64,000 bases of DNA from Sutcliffiella horikoshii DSM 8719. GTDB taxonomy: Bacteria > Bacillota > Bacilli > Bacillales > Bacillaceae_I. The DNA is taken from NCBI GenBank assembly GCA_001648575.1, contig LQXN01000064.1:1-64000 (forward strand), written 5' to 3'. This document shows positions 8,287 to 15,993 of the stretch, piece after piece. The stretch's first letter is position 1. Each line of letters opens with the position of its first letter. Position numbers and translations under genes: made by a program. Below the pieces are notes generated by a model. That model was not told where the DNA came from. It saw only the letters and a program-made list of their open reading frames with translations, and searched no databases.

Positions 8287-9258
8287 TTGAAAAAATTATT
8301 AGAAGAGCTAATTTTATTTGATAAAAATAACTCCTATAGTGATTCAACAAAGAAAAATAACAATAGAAAGCTTAAGGAATTTTCTCATTACTTAGCTGTA
8401 ATTACTGAAACACCAATAGAAGAATTACATTTGGAAAAAATATATGAAACGGTAGATGTTTCAGGAAGATCATTATATTTTTCATCTTTAGATGTAAAGT
8501 TAGTTGAACAGTATTTTTTGGATAACTTAGATAAAAGCTATAGCTGGCTATACCAATCTAGGTGTGCATTACATAGCTTTTTTCGGTATCTATATAGAAA
8601 GTATGATTTTCCTTTGTTAACTGATGAGATGAATTTTGTATTGGAAGAATATAAAAGTAAGCCTGAAAAACGTGAAAAACATGTACTCTCTAGACATGAG
8701 CTCTTGAAATTCCTTCAAAGTTTATTAACAAATAGTATAAATTTAGAAAGAGATGCTCTTTTCTTTCTGCTAATGATAACAACGGGAAGTCGACCATCTG
8801 AAATAATAAATGTGAAAATAAGAGATATGGATTTATTAAATGAGACTATCTTTCTCAAAAAAACAAAAAATAAATCAAGTAAATTCATTGTGTTAAGGGA
8901 TGGATTTGGAGATGTATTAAAAAGGTATATAGAGAAGAATGAATTAAGTACCGACGACTACTTAATAAATAATAATGGAATAAGAATGTGTAAAACTGAA
9001 TTGCAGAGTCTGTTTAATTATTTTCTGAATTGCGCCAACTTACCACCGACTACTCTGCACAAACTTAGACATTCCTTTGCAACCATTATGGCCGAAAGTG
9101 GAAGTGAGATTATTATTATCCAACAACTATTAGGGCATAAAAGAATGCGTTCGACCCATGCCTATATTGATCCTAACGTAACAAGAAATACCGGAATGGA
9201 AATACAAGTAAATAAAGAGGTTTATAAGCATATAAAAAAGCTGGAAAAATTTTATTAA
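8287..9258 (+). CDS. Tyrosine recombinase 2 (integrase)
   Basis: A complete 323-residue tyrosine recombinase. The N-terminal SAM-like core-binding domain (about 1-135) contains SWLYQSRCALHSFFRYLYRK. The catalytic domain has R (TTGSRPSEI), K (TKNKSSKFI), HKLRHSFA and LLGHKRMRSTHAYI with the nucleophilic Tyr. It starts at TTG 8287 behind TAGGAGGA, 11 bp after recombinase 1, so the two were one operon. Tandem tyrosine recombinases occur in Tn554-like and RIT (recombinase-in-trio) elements. Only two are visible and the first is damaged, so the element type cannot be fixed. Confidence 0.9.
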   Translation: MKKLLEELILFDKNNSYSDSTKKNNNRKLKEFSHYLAVITETPIEELHLEKIYETVDVSGRSLYFSSLDVKLVEQYFLDNLDKSYSWLYQSRCALHSFFRYLYRKYDFPLLTDEMNFVLEEYKSKPEKREKHVLSRHELLKFLQSLLTNSINLERDALFFLLMITTGSRPSEIINVKIRDMDLLNETIFLKKTKNKSSKFIVLRDGFGDVLKRYIEKNELSTDDYLINNNGIRMCKTELQSLFNYFLNCANLPPTTLHKLRHSFATIMAESGSEIIIIQQLLGHKRMRSTHAYIDPNVTRNTGMEIQVNKEVYKHIKKLEKFY

Positions 9259-9299
9259 TACATAAATATATGAAGGGTTGCAATTCGTAAATGAATTCA

Positions 9300-9640
9300 T
9301 TACCTTCTAGGTCATTTCAAAATGAATCGTAAGTTCTACTTGGAGTCTTTGATTTCTCCTTAGATACTACAACCTTAAAAACAAATCTATATTATCGATA
9401 GGAATGCTCTCACCAAGTGAATCTGTTTATTAATTGGTTAAAAGTCATGCCCCGCATTCATGGTGTGATAATGAATAGAAGAAATAGGTAATCGTTCTAC
9501 GACTTCTATTAATAATAGAATAGTTGCTTCCTATCATTAAGATTTCCGGAAGAACGAATGGTTTGAAGAATACATTGGCTCTTAGCACCAACAGCTAAAT
9601 ACACTTTATATCCATACCTTAAAATTTATTGGGGAAATAT
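9300..9640 (-). pseudogene. Decayed IS1182-family transposase remnant
   Basis: On the minus strand several blocks match the transposase of the 28.4 kb copy: TATGGATATAAAG (near 9630), TTAGCTGTTGGTGCTAA (near 9590), CGATTACCTATTTC with TATCACACCATGAATGCGGG (about 9500 to 9440) and GAGAGCATTCCTATCGATA (near 9405). These lie in the same order as in the gene, with internal deletions and stops. It is a third, older copy of the same element type in the window. Confidence 0.8.
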
Positions 9641-10479
9641 TGAAGAAGCTGTAATAACTACTCATAATACCATTCTCGGTTATAAAATGGTCCACTTTGC
9701 TTAAAAGGAATATTTCAAGACATTTTTTAAGAATAATAATGAACAAAAATAGCAATTTATTTGTTCAGCTAGAAATAATCTTGTTGGGATATTAGAAAGC
9801 TTTTTTAATATACAGATGTTTTTTGAACGGTTTGTTTATTCTATGAGGACGGTACTCTAGATACGAGCTTCACTATGATTGGTGAGATAACTAAGCGCTT
9901 TTAAAGAAGCCTCAAAGGGATAAAATAAAAAAACTTTGCAATAATGTTTACATTATAACTGTTATTCAATAACAGACTAATTCGAAACTGAATTGGTCTA
10001 TTTTTTGTTGGATTTTTAGAACAAGACGAAGGTGATTTCATTCTAAGCTGCCGTCGTCTTTGTAGATTGACTGCAATAATTCGCCACATGGAGTGCTAAA
10101 TATCTGCATTTATAAATTTTGAAAATGAATGATAGAATGTTCAAAATTTAGGTCCAAGAATAGTGCTTTTACGTGTATTACTAGTAAAAGTATCAGTTTG
10201 CATAAAAATCAAAAACATTAATAAACAAACTGCCATAATATACATTAGTGAAATGCCAGATACACTTTATCCTGAAAGAGGAGATAGGTATAATGAAATC
10301 CTTTTGTATCAACGATGATATACTGACAACATTGTTTCACAAATTGCACAACAAATGCACATTTTTATTTTTCCTAGTTTAACTAAATTAACTGAAATGA
10401 TTAATGAACAATCAACACCTTTGATAGATCAACGTTTATTTAGCTGTATTTACTCAGTTATTCTACATTGAACATGAGT
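9641..10479. other. AT-rich degenerate region without an intact gene
   Basis: No frame with a ribosome site and recognisable product was found. Short readable pieces such as FERFVYSMRTVL (about 9820-9860) suggest old coding debris, possibly of another transposase, but I could not assign them. The stretch separates the accessory segment on the left from the SCP2 gene on the right. Confidence 0.5.
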
Positions 10480-10530
10480 GATGATTTTGACAGGGTAGGG
10501 GTCGGGGGTTCGAATCCCTCTCAAATCATC
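10480..10530 (+). other. tRNA-like hairpin remnant (acceptor stem and T-arm only)
   Basis: GATGATTTTGA (10480-10490) can pair with TCAAATCATC (10521-10530) with one bulged T. Between them is a T-arm-like GGGGG-TTCGAAT-CCCTC (10504-10520). The D-arm and anticodon arm are absent: only 13 nt lie between the 5' strand and the T-arm. It could be a deleted tRNA, the tRNA-derived end of an integration site, or a chance fold. A terminator follows directly, as after real stable-RNA genes. Low confidence in any RNA function. Confidence 0.35.
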
Positions 10531-10535
10531 TAAGA

Positions 10536-10572
10536 AAGCTCCATCCTTCAAATAAAGGGTGGGGCTTTTTCT
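10536..10572 (+). terminator. Rho-independent terminator after the tRNA-like remnant
   Basis: AGCTCCATCCTT pairs with AAGGGTGGGGCT (G-U pairs included) and is followed by TTTTT. No intact gene precedes it, so it presumably served the tRNA-like element or a lost gene. Confidence 0.65.
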
Positions 10573-10729
10573 TGTCTGAAATCATATTTTCAAATACTTT
10601 CATGCGCTTTTATAAAAGTGTTAATGAGTGGAGGTTATGCTTTTTTAATTCTTTAATAAAAGCATAAGGGAAATAAAGGATAATAGATAAGTTATAGCGA
10701 AATAAGATACGAGAAAGGCGGGGGGTTAA

Positions 10730-11053
10730 ATGGATGTTAAAAGTACTTTTCAGGAGCTTCAATCGAGAATGAATGAAAACCCTGAAGGAATCAAAGGTTT
10801 AAATGCAGTTTACCAATTTAATTTAAATGAGGACAAAATCTATCAAATCTCCTTTCATGAGGGGAATGTTGAAATGTACGAGCGAGAAGAAAAATCACCT
10901 GATTGCATTCTGGAATTATCAGACGAAAATGTATTGAAGATGATTGAAGGCAATTTTAATACGACAATGGCCTATATGACCGGAAAACTAAAGGTGAAAG
11001 GGGATCTTGGGTTGGCATTGAAGCTTCAATCTGCTTTGGAAAAGTATCAATAA
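10730..11053 (+). CDS. SCP2 sterol-binding domain protein
   Basis: A 107-residue single-domain protein of the SCP-2 fold. The middle reads ISFHEGNVEMYE and the C-terminal half has the family pattern with DCILELSDENVLKMIEG, then TTAYM-like AYMTGKLKVKGDLGLALKL. Small SCP2 proteins bind hydrophobic ligands; a sterol is unlikely in a bacterium and fatty-acyl or lipid ligands are more probable. ATG start after GAAAGGCGGGG. Monocistronic with its own terminator. Confidence 0.85.
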   Translation: MDVKSTFQELQSRMNENPEGIKGLNAVYQFNLNEDKIYQISFHEGNVEMYEREEKSPDCILELSDENVLKMIEGNFNTTMAYMTGKLKVKGDLGLALKLQSALEKYQ

Positions 11054-11066
11054 CCATAATAAAGGA

Positions 11067-11106
11067 AGACAGACGGGCAGTTTGCTCGCCTGTCTATTTT
11101 TTTTGT
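11067..11106 (+). terminator. Terminator of the SCP2 gene
   Basis: Stem AGACAGACGGGCAG / CTCGCCTGTCT with a short TTTG loop, followed by a T-rich tail. It begins 13 bp after the stop codon. Confidence 0.85.
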
Positions 11107-11180
11107 TTTGATGATAGCGTACAGGCATTCTCTGGCAATTTGAATATACTTTTAATAGATTGATAGAGGAGGTGAATATC

Positions 11181-11360
11181 TTGGGCTTATATGTAGAATG
11201 CAAAGTATGCTGCAAAAAAGTTTATAAATGTCATCGCCATTACCGACCTATTCCGCCAGCAGACGATGCGGTGGGTGGCGAAATGGGAGGCTGGTATCAT
11301 CGTGGTCGTGGTTGTGGATGTAGTAGAGGGGCTTCCCGCTATTACAGATACGCCGAGTAA
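11181..11360 (+). CDS. Cys/Gly/Tyr-rich small protein, first of a pair
   Basis: A 59-residue protein starting at TTG 11181 behind GAGGAGGTG. The N-terminus GLYVECKVCCKK parallels that of the next gene (GIVYVECCERRHCCC). A Gly/Arg/Tyr-rich tail (GRGCGCSRGASRYYRYAE) follows. No signal peptide or membrane segment. The composition recalls small spore-coat proteins of Bacillus, but this is inference only. It has its own terminator at 11370. Confidence 0.6.
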   Translation: MGLYVECKVCCKKVYKCHRHYRPIPPADDAVGGEMGGWYHRGRGCGCSRGASRYYRYAE

Positions 11361-11369
11361 TAACACTAA

Positions 11370-11402
11370 AATAGATGAGCGAAACTCGCTTGTCTATTTT
11401 TT
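11370..11402 (+). terminator. Terminator after the first Cys-rich gene
   Basis: AATAGATGAGCG pairs with CGCTTGTCTATT around AAACT and is followed by TTTTTTG. It separates the two Cys-rich genes into independent units. Confidence 0.8.
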
Positions 11403-11596
11403 GTTCTTTTCTCTAGCTTTTCAAAAATCTATTGACGAATTAATTATAAGGTTACTTCAGCTGGCATCAAGTGTCTCTAGGTGAAAAAATATAACTGAAA
11501 ATTACTAAAACATTCATAACTATCTTAGTAGAAAAGTACAAGCAACATCTATTGTTTTTCATATAATATAGTAGTTTCTTTTGGAGGTGATAAATA

Positions 11597-12058
11597 ATGG
11601 GAATAGTTTATGTGGAATGTTGCGAGAGAAGGCATTGCTGTTGTGATTGTTGCGATGATCGCAGAGAAAGATGTCCTTACCCGGTTAGAAGGAATGAATC
11701 AGTGACATGTGCGGGCTTTAGAACTGCGCTCGCTGCCCGAGGACCTGTATTAGTTCCGGCAGCAAATTTAACATTTATTTTTACCAATGCGGCCGTTCGT
11801 TATGATTCAAGCTTCTGTCCTACATTAGGAACAGGTTACAGAACACCTACTGTTGCTGAATTGCAATCAATTGCAACAAGCTTAATCACAGCTCCTATTG
11901 GTGGCACTCCGCTCTGTCCGATGGTTGTATGGGCATTGAGTGGATTAGAACCGGTGCTAGTGGAGGTTGTTCCAGCAACTGGTTCGGTGCAAATATTAAG
12001 AACGCCTTCTCAGCATTGTAGAGCTTTTCGTATTTGTGTGACCTCGACTAATGGTTAA
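11597..12058 (+). CDS. Protein with Cys-cluster N-terminus, second of the pair
   Basis: A 153-residue protein. Residues 1-27 hold a dense Cys/Arg cluster (VECCERRHCCCDCCDDRRERC). The rest is a hydrophobic, Ala/Pro/Thr-rich domain with three spaced Cys (CPTLG, PLCPM, QHCRAFRICV). No signal peptide. TTTTGGAGGTGATAAATA precedes ATG 11597. A CATATAATA box at about 11560 resembles the -10 of sporulation sigma E/K promoters, which would suit a spore-coat or exosporium protein; the -35 is unclear. Family not recognised. Confidence 0.65.
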   Translation: MGIVYVECCERRHCCCDCCDDRRERCPYPVRRNESVTCAGFRTALAARGPVLVPAANLTFIFTNAAVRYDSSFCPTLGTGYRTPTVAELQSIATSLITAPIGGTPLCPMVVWALSGLEPVLVEVVPATGSVQILRTPSQHCRAFRICVTSTNG

Positions 12059-12180
12059 CGATTTTGAAGGATGCCTCAATGTATCCTTCTCTATACATAA
12101 TTAATCATTAAATGCATAATTATCATCATTTGCCCCAAACTAACGTTAATTTACTGCATGGAAAGAAGGGCAACGATTCA

Positions 12181-13185
12181 ATGGAGAACTCCCACGAACA
12201 CATTCGACTCACATCAGCTGAAATAGGTCATCTTTGGAGCAGCTATTTGTTTGAAACGTCCGTCCATCACATGTTCCGATATTTTTCAGTCCATGTGGAT
12301 GATCCGGATATTGCAGCATATGTCGAGTATTGCTTGAATACCTCCAAACGTCATGTTCACCGATACATGGAAGTTTTTAAAAAGGAACAATTCCCCATTC
12401 CAAGGGGAATCACATCCAAAGATATCAATACTAAAGCGCCGCGTCTTTTTTCGGATGTCTTTTATCTTCATTACATAGATGGGATGGCTAAATTTGCGTT
12501 GAATGGCTTTGCTTTAGCGGTGGCCGAAGTTACGAGGAAGGATATAAGGGGATTGTTCCATCTCCATATAGATGCCCTTCAAAAAGTGACGGAAATGGGG
12601 AAGAGATTGCTGTTAGAGAAGGGGGTTTATTCAAGACCTCCATATATTTCCACGCCTGAAGGCATTGAATTTGTAAAAAGTGGTCATTTCTTTGACGGGT
12701 TTACAAACGAAAAAAGACCTTTGACCGTTATGGAGATGAATCAGCTATTTCAGAATGTACGCTCCAATGCATTGGGTAAAGCTTTGTTGAAAGGATTTAT
12801 GCAGGTAACTCATGATAAAAAATTGTGTTCTTATTTTGAAAAAGGGAAACTCCTTGCCAATAAATACGTAACGATGTTTTCTACTATCCTCCTGAAGGAA
12901 GATTGCAATGTTCCCTCCACATATGCAAGTGAAGTGATGGATACAACCATATCGCCATTTTCAGAACGTTTTATGCTAAACCATGTGGCCCATTTAATTA
13001 CATACGGGACCGCGAACTATGGGTTATCTTTAGCGTTAAGCCCCCGGAAGGATCTTGCTCTGATGTATGTAAGATTGATGGGGGAAGTGATGACATATGC
13101 AGGCGATGGGGCGAAATTATTAGTAAAGCATGGTTGGTTGGAGCAACCACCTACCAAAATTGACCATAAGCTTTGTGACGATTAA
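12181..13185 (+). CDS. DUF3231 family protein
   Basis: A 334-residue protein matching the two-repeat helical architecture of DUF3231: LTSAEIGHLWSSYLFETSVHHMFRYF near the N-terminus and a second related half from about LTVMEMNQLFQNVRSNALGK. Each half looks like a ferritin-like four-helix bundle rich in His and Glu. ATG 12181 follows GGAAAGAAGGG and is preferred to 12112, which has no ribosome site. Function is unknown. A shared terminator separates it from the convergent CHY gene. Confidence 0.85.
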   Translation: MENSHEHIRLTSAEIGHLWSSYLFETSVHHMFRYFSVHVDDPDIAAYVEYCLNTSKRHVHRYMEVFKKEQFPIPRGITSKDINTKAPRLFSDVFYLHYIDGMAKFALNGFALAVAEVTRKDIRGLFHLHIDALQKVTEMGKRLLLEKGVYSRPPYISTPEGIEFVKSGHFFDGFTNEKRPLTVMEMNQLFQNVRSNALGKALLKGFMQVTHDKKLCSYFEKGKLLANKYVTMFSTILLKEDCNVPSTYASEVMDTTISPFSERFMLNHVAHLITYGTANYGLSLALSPRKDLALMYVRLMGEVMTYAGDGAKLLVKHGWLEQPPTKIDHKLCDD

Positions 13186-13187
13186 AA

Positions 13188-13221
13188 AATAGAGGCTCCG
13201 GTGTAGGATTCGCCTCTATTT
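13188..13221. terminator. Bidirectional terminator between DUF3231 and CHY genes
   Basis: AAATAGAGGC pairs with GCCTCTATTT. A and T runs on the two sides let it work in both directions. The stem overlaps the stop codon of the CHY zinc-finger gene. Confidence 0.85.
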
Positions 13222-13536
13222 CTCAAAATATAGGTGATAATGTAGTTGGCACCCTGGATTGAATGAAGAATGGCATTCCGGGCATATCGAATGGCTGTGT
13301 AAATACTCGTCAATCGTCAGTTCGGTTTTACATTTCCCACAAAGAATCGCCTTGGTTTGAAAATCCTTTTTCGGCCATACGCTGATAGGATGTCCTGCGT
13401 GTTCGTTGTGACATTGATAGCAAGGGTAATATTTACCGCAACAATGAAATTTGATTGCTATAATATCTATGTCTGAATGGTAGTGAACACAGCGTGTATA
13501 TTTGTCCACTGTGGAACCGAGTACTTTAACAGTCAT
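13216..13536 (-). CDS. CHY zinc-finger protein
   Basis: A 106-residue protein with the CHY-type zinc-finger pattern: CVHYHSDIDIIAIKFHCCGKYYPCYQCHNEHAGH, then CGKCKTELTIDEYLHSHSICPECHSSFNPGCQLHYHLYF. All the Cys and His pairs needed for three zinc sites are present. The family is related to eukaryotic Hot13/Pirh2 CHY domains. In bacilli the role is unknown. ATG start behind AGAGAGGTG. Confidence 0.9.
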   Translation of the reverse strand: MTVKVLGSTVDKYTRCVHYHSDIDIIAIKFHCCGKYYPCYQCHNEHAGHPISVWPKKDFQTKAILCGKCKTELTIDEYLHSHSICPECHSSFNPGCQLHYHLYFEK

Positions 13537-13566
13537 TCCATCTACACCTCTCTTCTGAAATTAATA

Positions 13567-14088
13567 TTAATAAGGTTGCCAAATAATTTCACCAGACTTC
13601 GTTTCTTCATCAATATCCACAAAGAAGTTATGCTTTTCATAAAAGTGAACAAGGCGGTCCACATGGTCCCAGTCACGTTTAGCTATATCTCCAGTGATAT
13701 ATTGGATGTTCTGGTCTTTGGCTACTTCTTTTAAATAATTCATACAGATAGATCCATAGCCTTTGTTTTCGGGGCCTTTAATATCTCCTATGAAGATGGT
13801 GTCGTCTTCTTTATATGTGGCCTGAATGGAAAAGTCCCATTGTCCGCGATAGGCTGTTTCACAATCGTTCAGCATAATTTTACACGAATTAGTATCGTTA
13901 TTGGTATAAACGACAACCCAATTATCATCCTTTGTTTGATCGATGCCTATAACTTGCCACTTTTTGGCAATTATCTTCATGTTTTCTTTCATGCGGAACA
14001 TTTGAAATTCAACTTTATCTAGTTCCTGTTTGATTTCTTCTTTATCTCTTGTCTCTTCTTCGGCCATGAATAAGCTTGCAAAAGACAT
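13567..14088 (-). CDS. GNAT-family acetyltransferase
   Basis: A 173-residue protein. The first ~45 residues form a helical, charged segment (ETRDKEEIKQELDKVEFQMFRMKENM). The rest has GNAT features: IFIGDIKGPENKGYGSICMNYL for acetyl-CoA binding and LVHFYEKHNFFVD near the C-terminus. ATG 14088 follows AGGGGGG; the longer frame from 14220 has no ribosome site. Substrate unknown. A minus-strand promoter and small ORF (14453-14630) lie upstream on the same strand and could form its leader. Confidence 0.75.
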   Translation of the reverse strand: MSFASLFMAEEETRDKEEIKQELDKVEFQMFRMKENMKIIAKKWQVIGIDQTKDDNWVVVYTNNDTNSCKIMLNDCETAYRGQWDFSIQATYKEDDTIFIGDIKGPENKGYGSICMNYLKEVAKDQNIQYITGDIAKRDWDHVDRLVHFYEKHNFFVDIDEETKSGEIIWQPY

Positions 14089-14257
14089 CCAATCCCCCCT
14101 AAACATAAGAAAATCTACAAAATTAGTTATTTTCCGAGTATAATCGACAACCAGCATAATATTATACATGGATTTTATAACAGTTTCAAATTGTTGAATA
14201 TCAAAATAAAAACAAGTCATCTCAATGGACGACTTGCTTTTATTTTTATTATTCGAA

Positions 14258-14291
14258 TAAAGGCGCTAATTAATGATGTATAGCGCAATTA
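14258..14291 (+). repeat. Dispersed GCGC repeat, copy R5
   Basis: AATAAAGGCGCTAATTAATG followed by ATGTATAGCGCAATTAG gives an inverted repeat with GGCGCT/AGCGC arms like R1 and R3. It lies between the GNAT gene and the minus-strand leader-like unit. Confidence 0.55.
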
Positions 14292-14371
14292 GTAACTTGC
14301 TTCATCACAAGCATTATAAGTTTTGTCCACCTATATGGACATGATTTATAAATGACATAAAAGTATTATAT

Positions 14372-14452
14372 TCGTTTGCCGCGGTATAATTCCATGGTAG
14401 TTTCCCTTACTTAAACAACGTAAGCCCTACCTCTCATACGTCCTTACGGCTC
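14372..14452 (-). ncRNA. Candidate structured RNA downstream of a 30-codon ORF
   Basis: On the minus strand, after the small ORF, the RNA can form a nested hairpin: GGTAG pairs with CTACC (14427-14431 with 14396-14400) and inside it CTTAC pairs with GTAAG. Upstream a second option pairs CGTAAG with CTTACG. Alternative pairing of the same strands is the pattern of an attenuator. The region is richer in G+C than its surroundings. It matches no riboswitch family that I can name. Confidence 0.4.
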
Positions 14453-14545
14453 CTAGGCCGTGCCAGATCGATTAAGCTTCTGTGAAAAAACTATATGGAA
14501 CGCCAGTGCATCCTTGTGATACGTGGTATTGCTTAAGAATGTCAT
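14453..14545 (-). CDS. Short ORF, possible leader peptide
   Basis: Thirty codons starting ATG 14545 behind AAAGGAAG. It reads MTFLSNTTYHKDALAFHI, then VFSQKLNRSGTA, stop. A strong sigma-A promoter lies 58 bp upstream. The ORF is followed by a foldable G+C-richer segment and, 365 bp downstream of its stop, by the GNAT gene on the same strand. A regulatory leader peptide is one reading; a free small protein is another. No homology recognised. Confidence 0.45.
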   Translation of the reverse strand: MTFLSNTTYHKDALAFHIVFSQKLNRSGTA

Positions 14546-14602
14546 AACGTTCTTCCTTTCTATATCAAGTTACTAATAGGATGGGTTAACACCCAAACAC
14601 TT

Positions 14603-14630
14603 ATTATACACCATCTGAGAGAAAAGTCAA
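14603..14630 (-). promoter_or_regulatory. Strong sigma-A-type promoter (minus strand)
   Basis: TTGACT (14625-14630) and TATAAT (14603-14608) on the minus strand are separated by 16 bp. It would start transcription near 14597, ahead of the 30-codon ORF. Confidence 0.75.
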
Positions 14631-14744
14631 CTTCACAAAATAAAACTCGATTTTTGTAGGAAATTTTTTGCCAGCAATCATAAGAAATTTGTTAGAATAA
14701 AAAAAGACAGAGAGCAAAATGAACAATTTATAGGGAGACAAGAT

Positions 14745-15731
14745 ATGGGAAGTCAAAAAATAAATGAGTGGAATCAACCATCCAGCAGTGCAGAAGAATT
14801 TCTTAGAAATAATAAATTGTCTGATTATATACAAAATGAAGTATTTGCCGCCATTGTGAAAAAAAAGAAGGAATTGCAGGAAAGTGAAATACGAATATGG
14901 ATTGCCGGTTGTTCTACTGGACAGGAAGTATATTCACTGGCGATTCTTTTGAAAGAGTATATAGAATCCATGGACCTGCAACAAGAAATGAACTTCAAGA
15001 TTTATGCCACCGATCTAGATCATGATTCTATAAAGATTGCTGGAGCAGGCGTTTATCCTGACTATTCATTAAATAATGTGTTACCAACCATTTTGGACAA
15101 ATATTTTGAGAGAAGACAGGATTTCTTTGTGGTGAAAAAACAAATAAGAGAGCACATCATTTTTGCGCCACATAATATTGCAAAAGATCCAGGATTTCAT
15201 CACCTTGATTTTATCAGTTGCAGGAATGTACTGAACTATTTTCAGCCAACTCAACAGCAAGCAATGATTTCATCCTTCCATCACTCTTTAAATGAAGATG
15301 GATATTTGTTTCTTGGACAATCCGAAACGGTGGGAGAATTCAATGAGCTTTTCCTGACAATTAATAAAAGATGGAAACTATTCAAAAAGCAAGAAGTAAC
15401 AGAACGTAATCGCAGCCTGGATGCAGGTCTTCATGCCATTCAGGACAAAAGCGCCGAAGAGATCGAGAAGCAGCAGTTAACGGAGCAGTTAAATGAAGCA
15501 AATCAACTCATAAACCGCCTGCAAGCTAAATTGGATAAACTCCATCTTGATCATGAAGCGAAATATGAATCATTCAAGGTTGATTCCTACCATCCAATTC
15601 TCTTTGTTAAAGGATTACTGCAAATCATTAAAAAACAAGAGTACTATAAAGAGGAATATGCAGGTGCCATGCTAAAGGAAATGCAGAAGCTGGAACTTGC
15701 CATTGAAGAATTTATAGTGGAAGACCAATAA
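14745..15731 (+). CDS. Orphan CheR-like methyltransferase with degenerate DHp-like tail
   Basis: A 328-residue protein. Residues 15-215 form the CheR catalytic domain: SAM motif IWIAGCSTGQEVYS (51-64), the YATDLDHDSIKIA strand and DFISCRNVLNYF. The N-terminal helical subdomain of classical CheR is nearly absent. Residues about 230-285 are a coiled coil. The end (ILFVKGLLQIIKK...EMQKLELAIEEFI) resembles the dimerisation helices of Bacillus histidine kinases, but the phospho-acceptor His is not in place. CheR enzymes methylate Glu side chains of chemoreceptors; no receptor gene is near, so the target is unknown. It faces the PAS/B12 pair. ATG start behind AGGGAGAC. Confidence 0.82.
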   Translation: MGSQKINEWNQPSSSAEEFLRNNKLSDYIQNEVFAAIVKKKKELQESEIRIWIAGCSTGQEVYSLAILLKEYIESMDLQQEMNFKIYATDLDHDSIKIAGAGVYPDYSLNNVLPTILDKYFERRQDFFVVKKQIREHIIFAPHNIAKDPGFHHLDFISCRNVLNYFQPTQQQAMISSFHHSLNEDGYLFLGQSETVGEFNELFLTINKRWKLFKKQEVTERNRSLDAGLHAIQDKSAEEIEKQQLTEQLNEANQLINRLQAKLDKLHLDHEAKYESFKVDSYHPILFVKGLLQIIKKQEYYKEEYAGAMLKEMQKLELAIEEFIVEDQ

Positions 15732-15745
15732 GATATGCTCACGAT

Positions 15746-15772
15746 ACGTTTGGAGGTCATTCCTCCAAACGT
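15746..15772 (+). terminator. Terminator hairpin, proximal duplicate without T-tract
   Basis: ACGTTTGGAGG / CCTCCAAACGT hairpin directly after the CheR-like gene. It is followed by CAGACTG instead of a T run, so alone it should not terminate. An identical 27-bp copy lies beyond the inserted element at 15994. Confidence 0.85.
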
Positions 15773-15993
15773 CAGACTGTTGACAAAGCCCTAAATATTT
15801 TAAAATTTGCATCCAGCTGTTGATCTTCGTTCCAGGTGCTTCGCTTTTCGCGGGCGGTCCGGAAGCCTCCTCGGGCTTACGCCCTGCGGGGTCTTCCCTG
15901 TCCCTTCCTCCCGCAGAAGTCTGCGCGCCTTCCACTACGATCAACACAGGTTATTGCATATTTCAAAGATAAAATAACTTTGTCTACACACTG
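15773..15993 (+). mobile_element. MITE-like element 1, inserted at a terminator
   Basis: A 221-bp non-coding, G+C-rich element. Its ends are inverted repeats: left CAGACTGTTGACAAAG, right (inverted) CAGTGTGTAGACAAAG. It is flanked by perfect 27-bp direct repeats that are the terminator hairpin of the CheR-like gene. The core contains GCGGGCGGTCCGGAAGCC and GGGGTCTTCC, and inner inverted pieces AGCTGTTGATC / GATCAACAC. A related element lies at 18593-18801. It encodes nothing and must be mobilised in trans. Confidence 0.8.

Noticed and set aside
9901-10089. 62-codon minus-strand ORF
   Set aside because: No ribosome site, no recognisable product and composition like the surrounding AT-rich debris.
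10480-10530. tmRNA or intact tRNA gene
   Set aside because: GACAGGG and the T-arm recall tmRNA ends, but there is no tag-encoding body, no CCA, and no room for an anticodon arm.
14372-14452. T-box or group II intron domain V on the minus strand
   Set aside because: Words such as ACCGCGG and GAGCCGTAAGGAC resemble parts of these, but the remaining conserved elements are missing.
15672-15947. 91-codon minus-strand ORF over the MITE
   Set aside because: It spans the terminator duplicate and MITE core and has no ribosome site or family resemblance.
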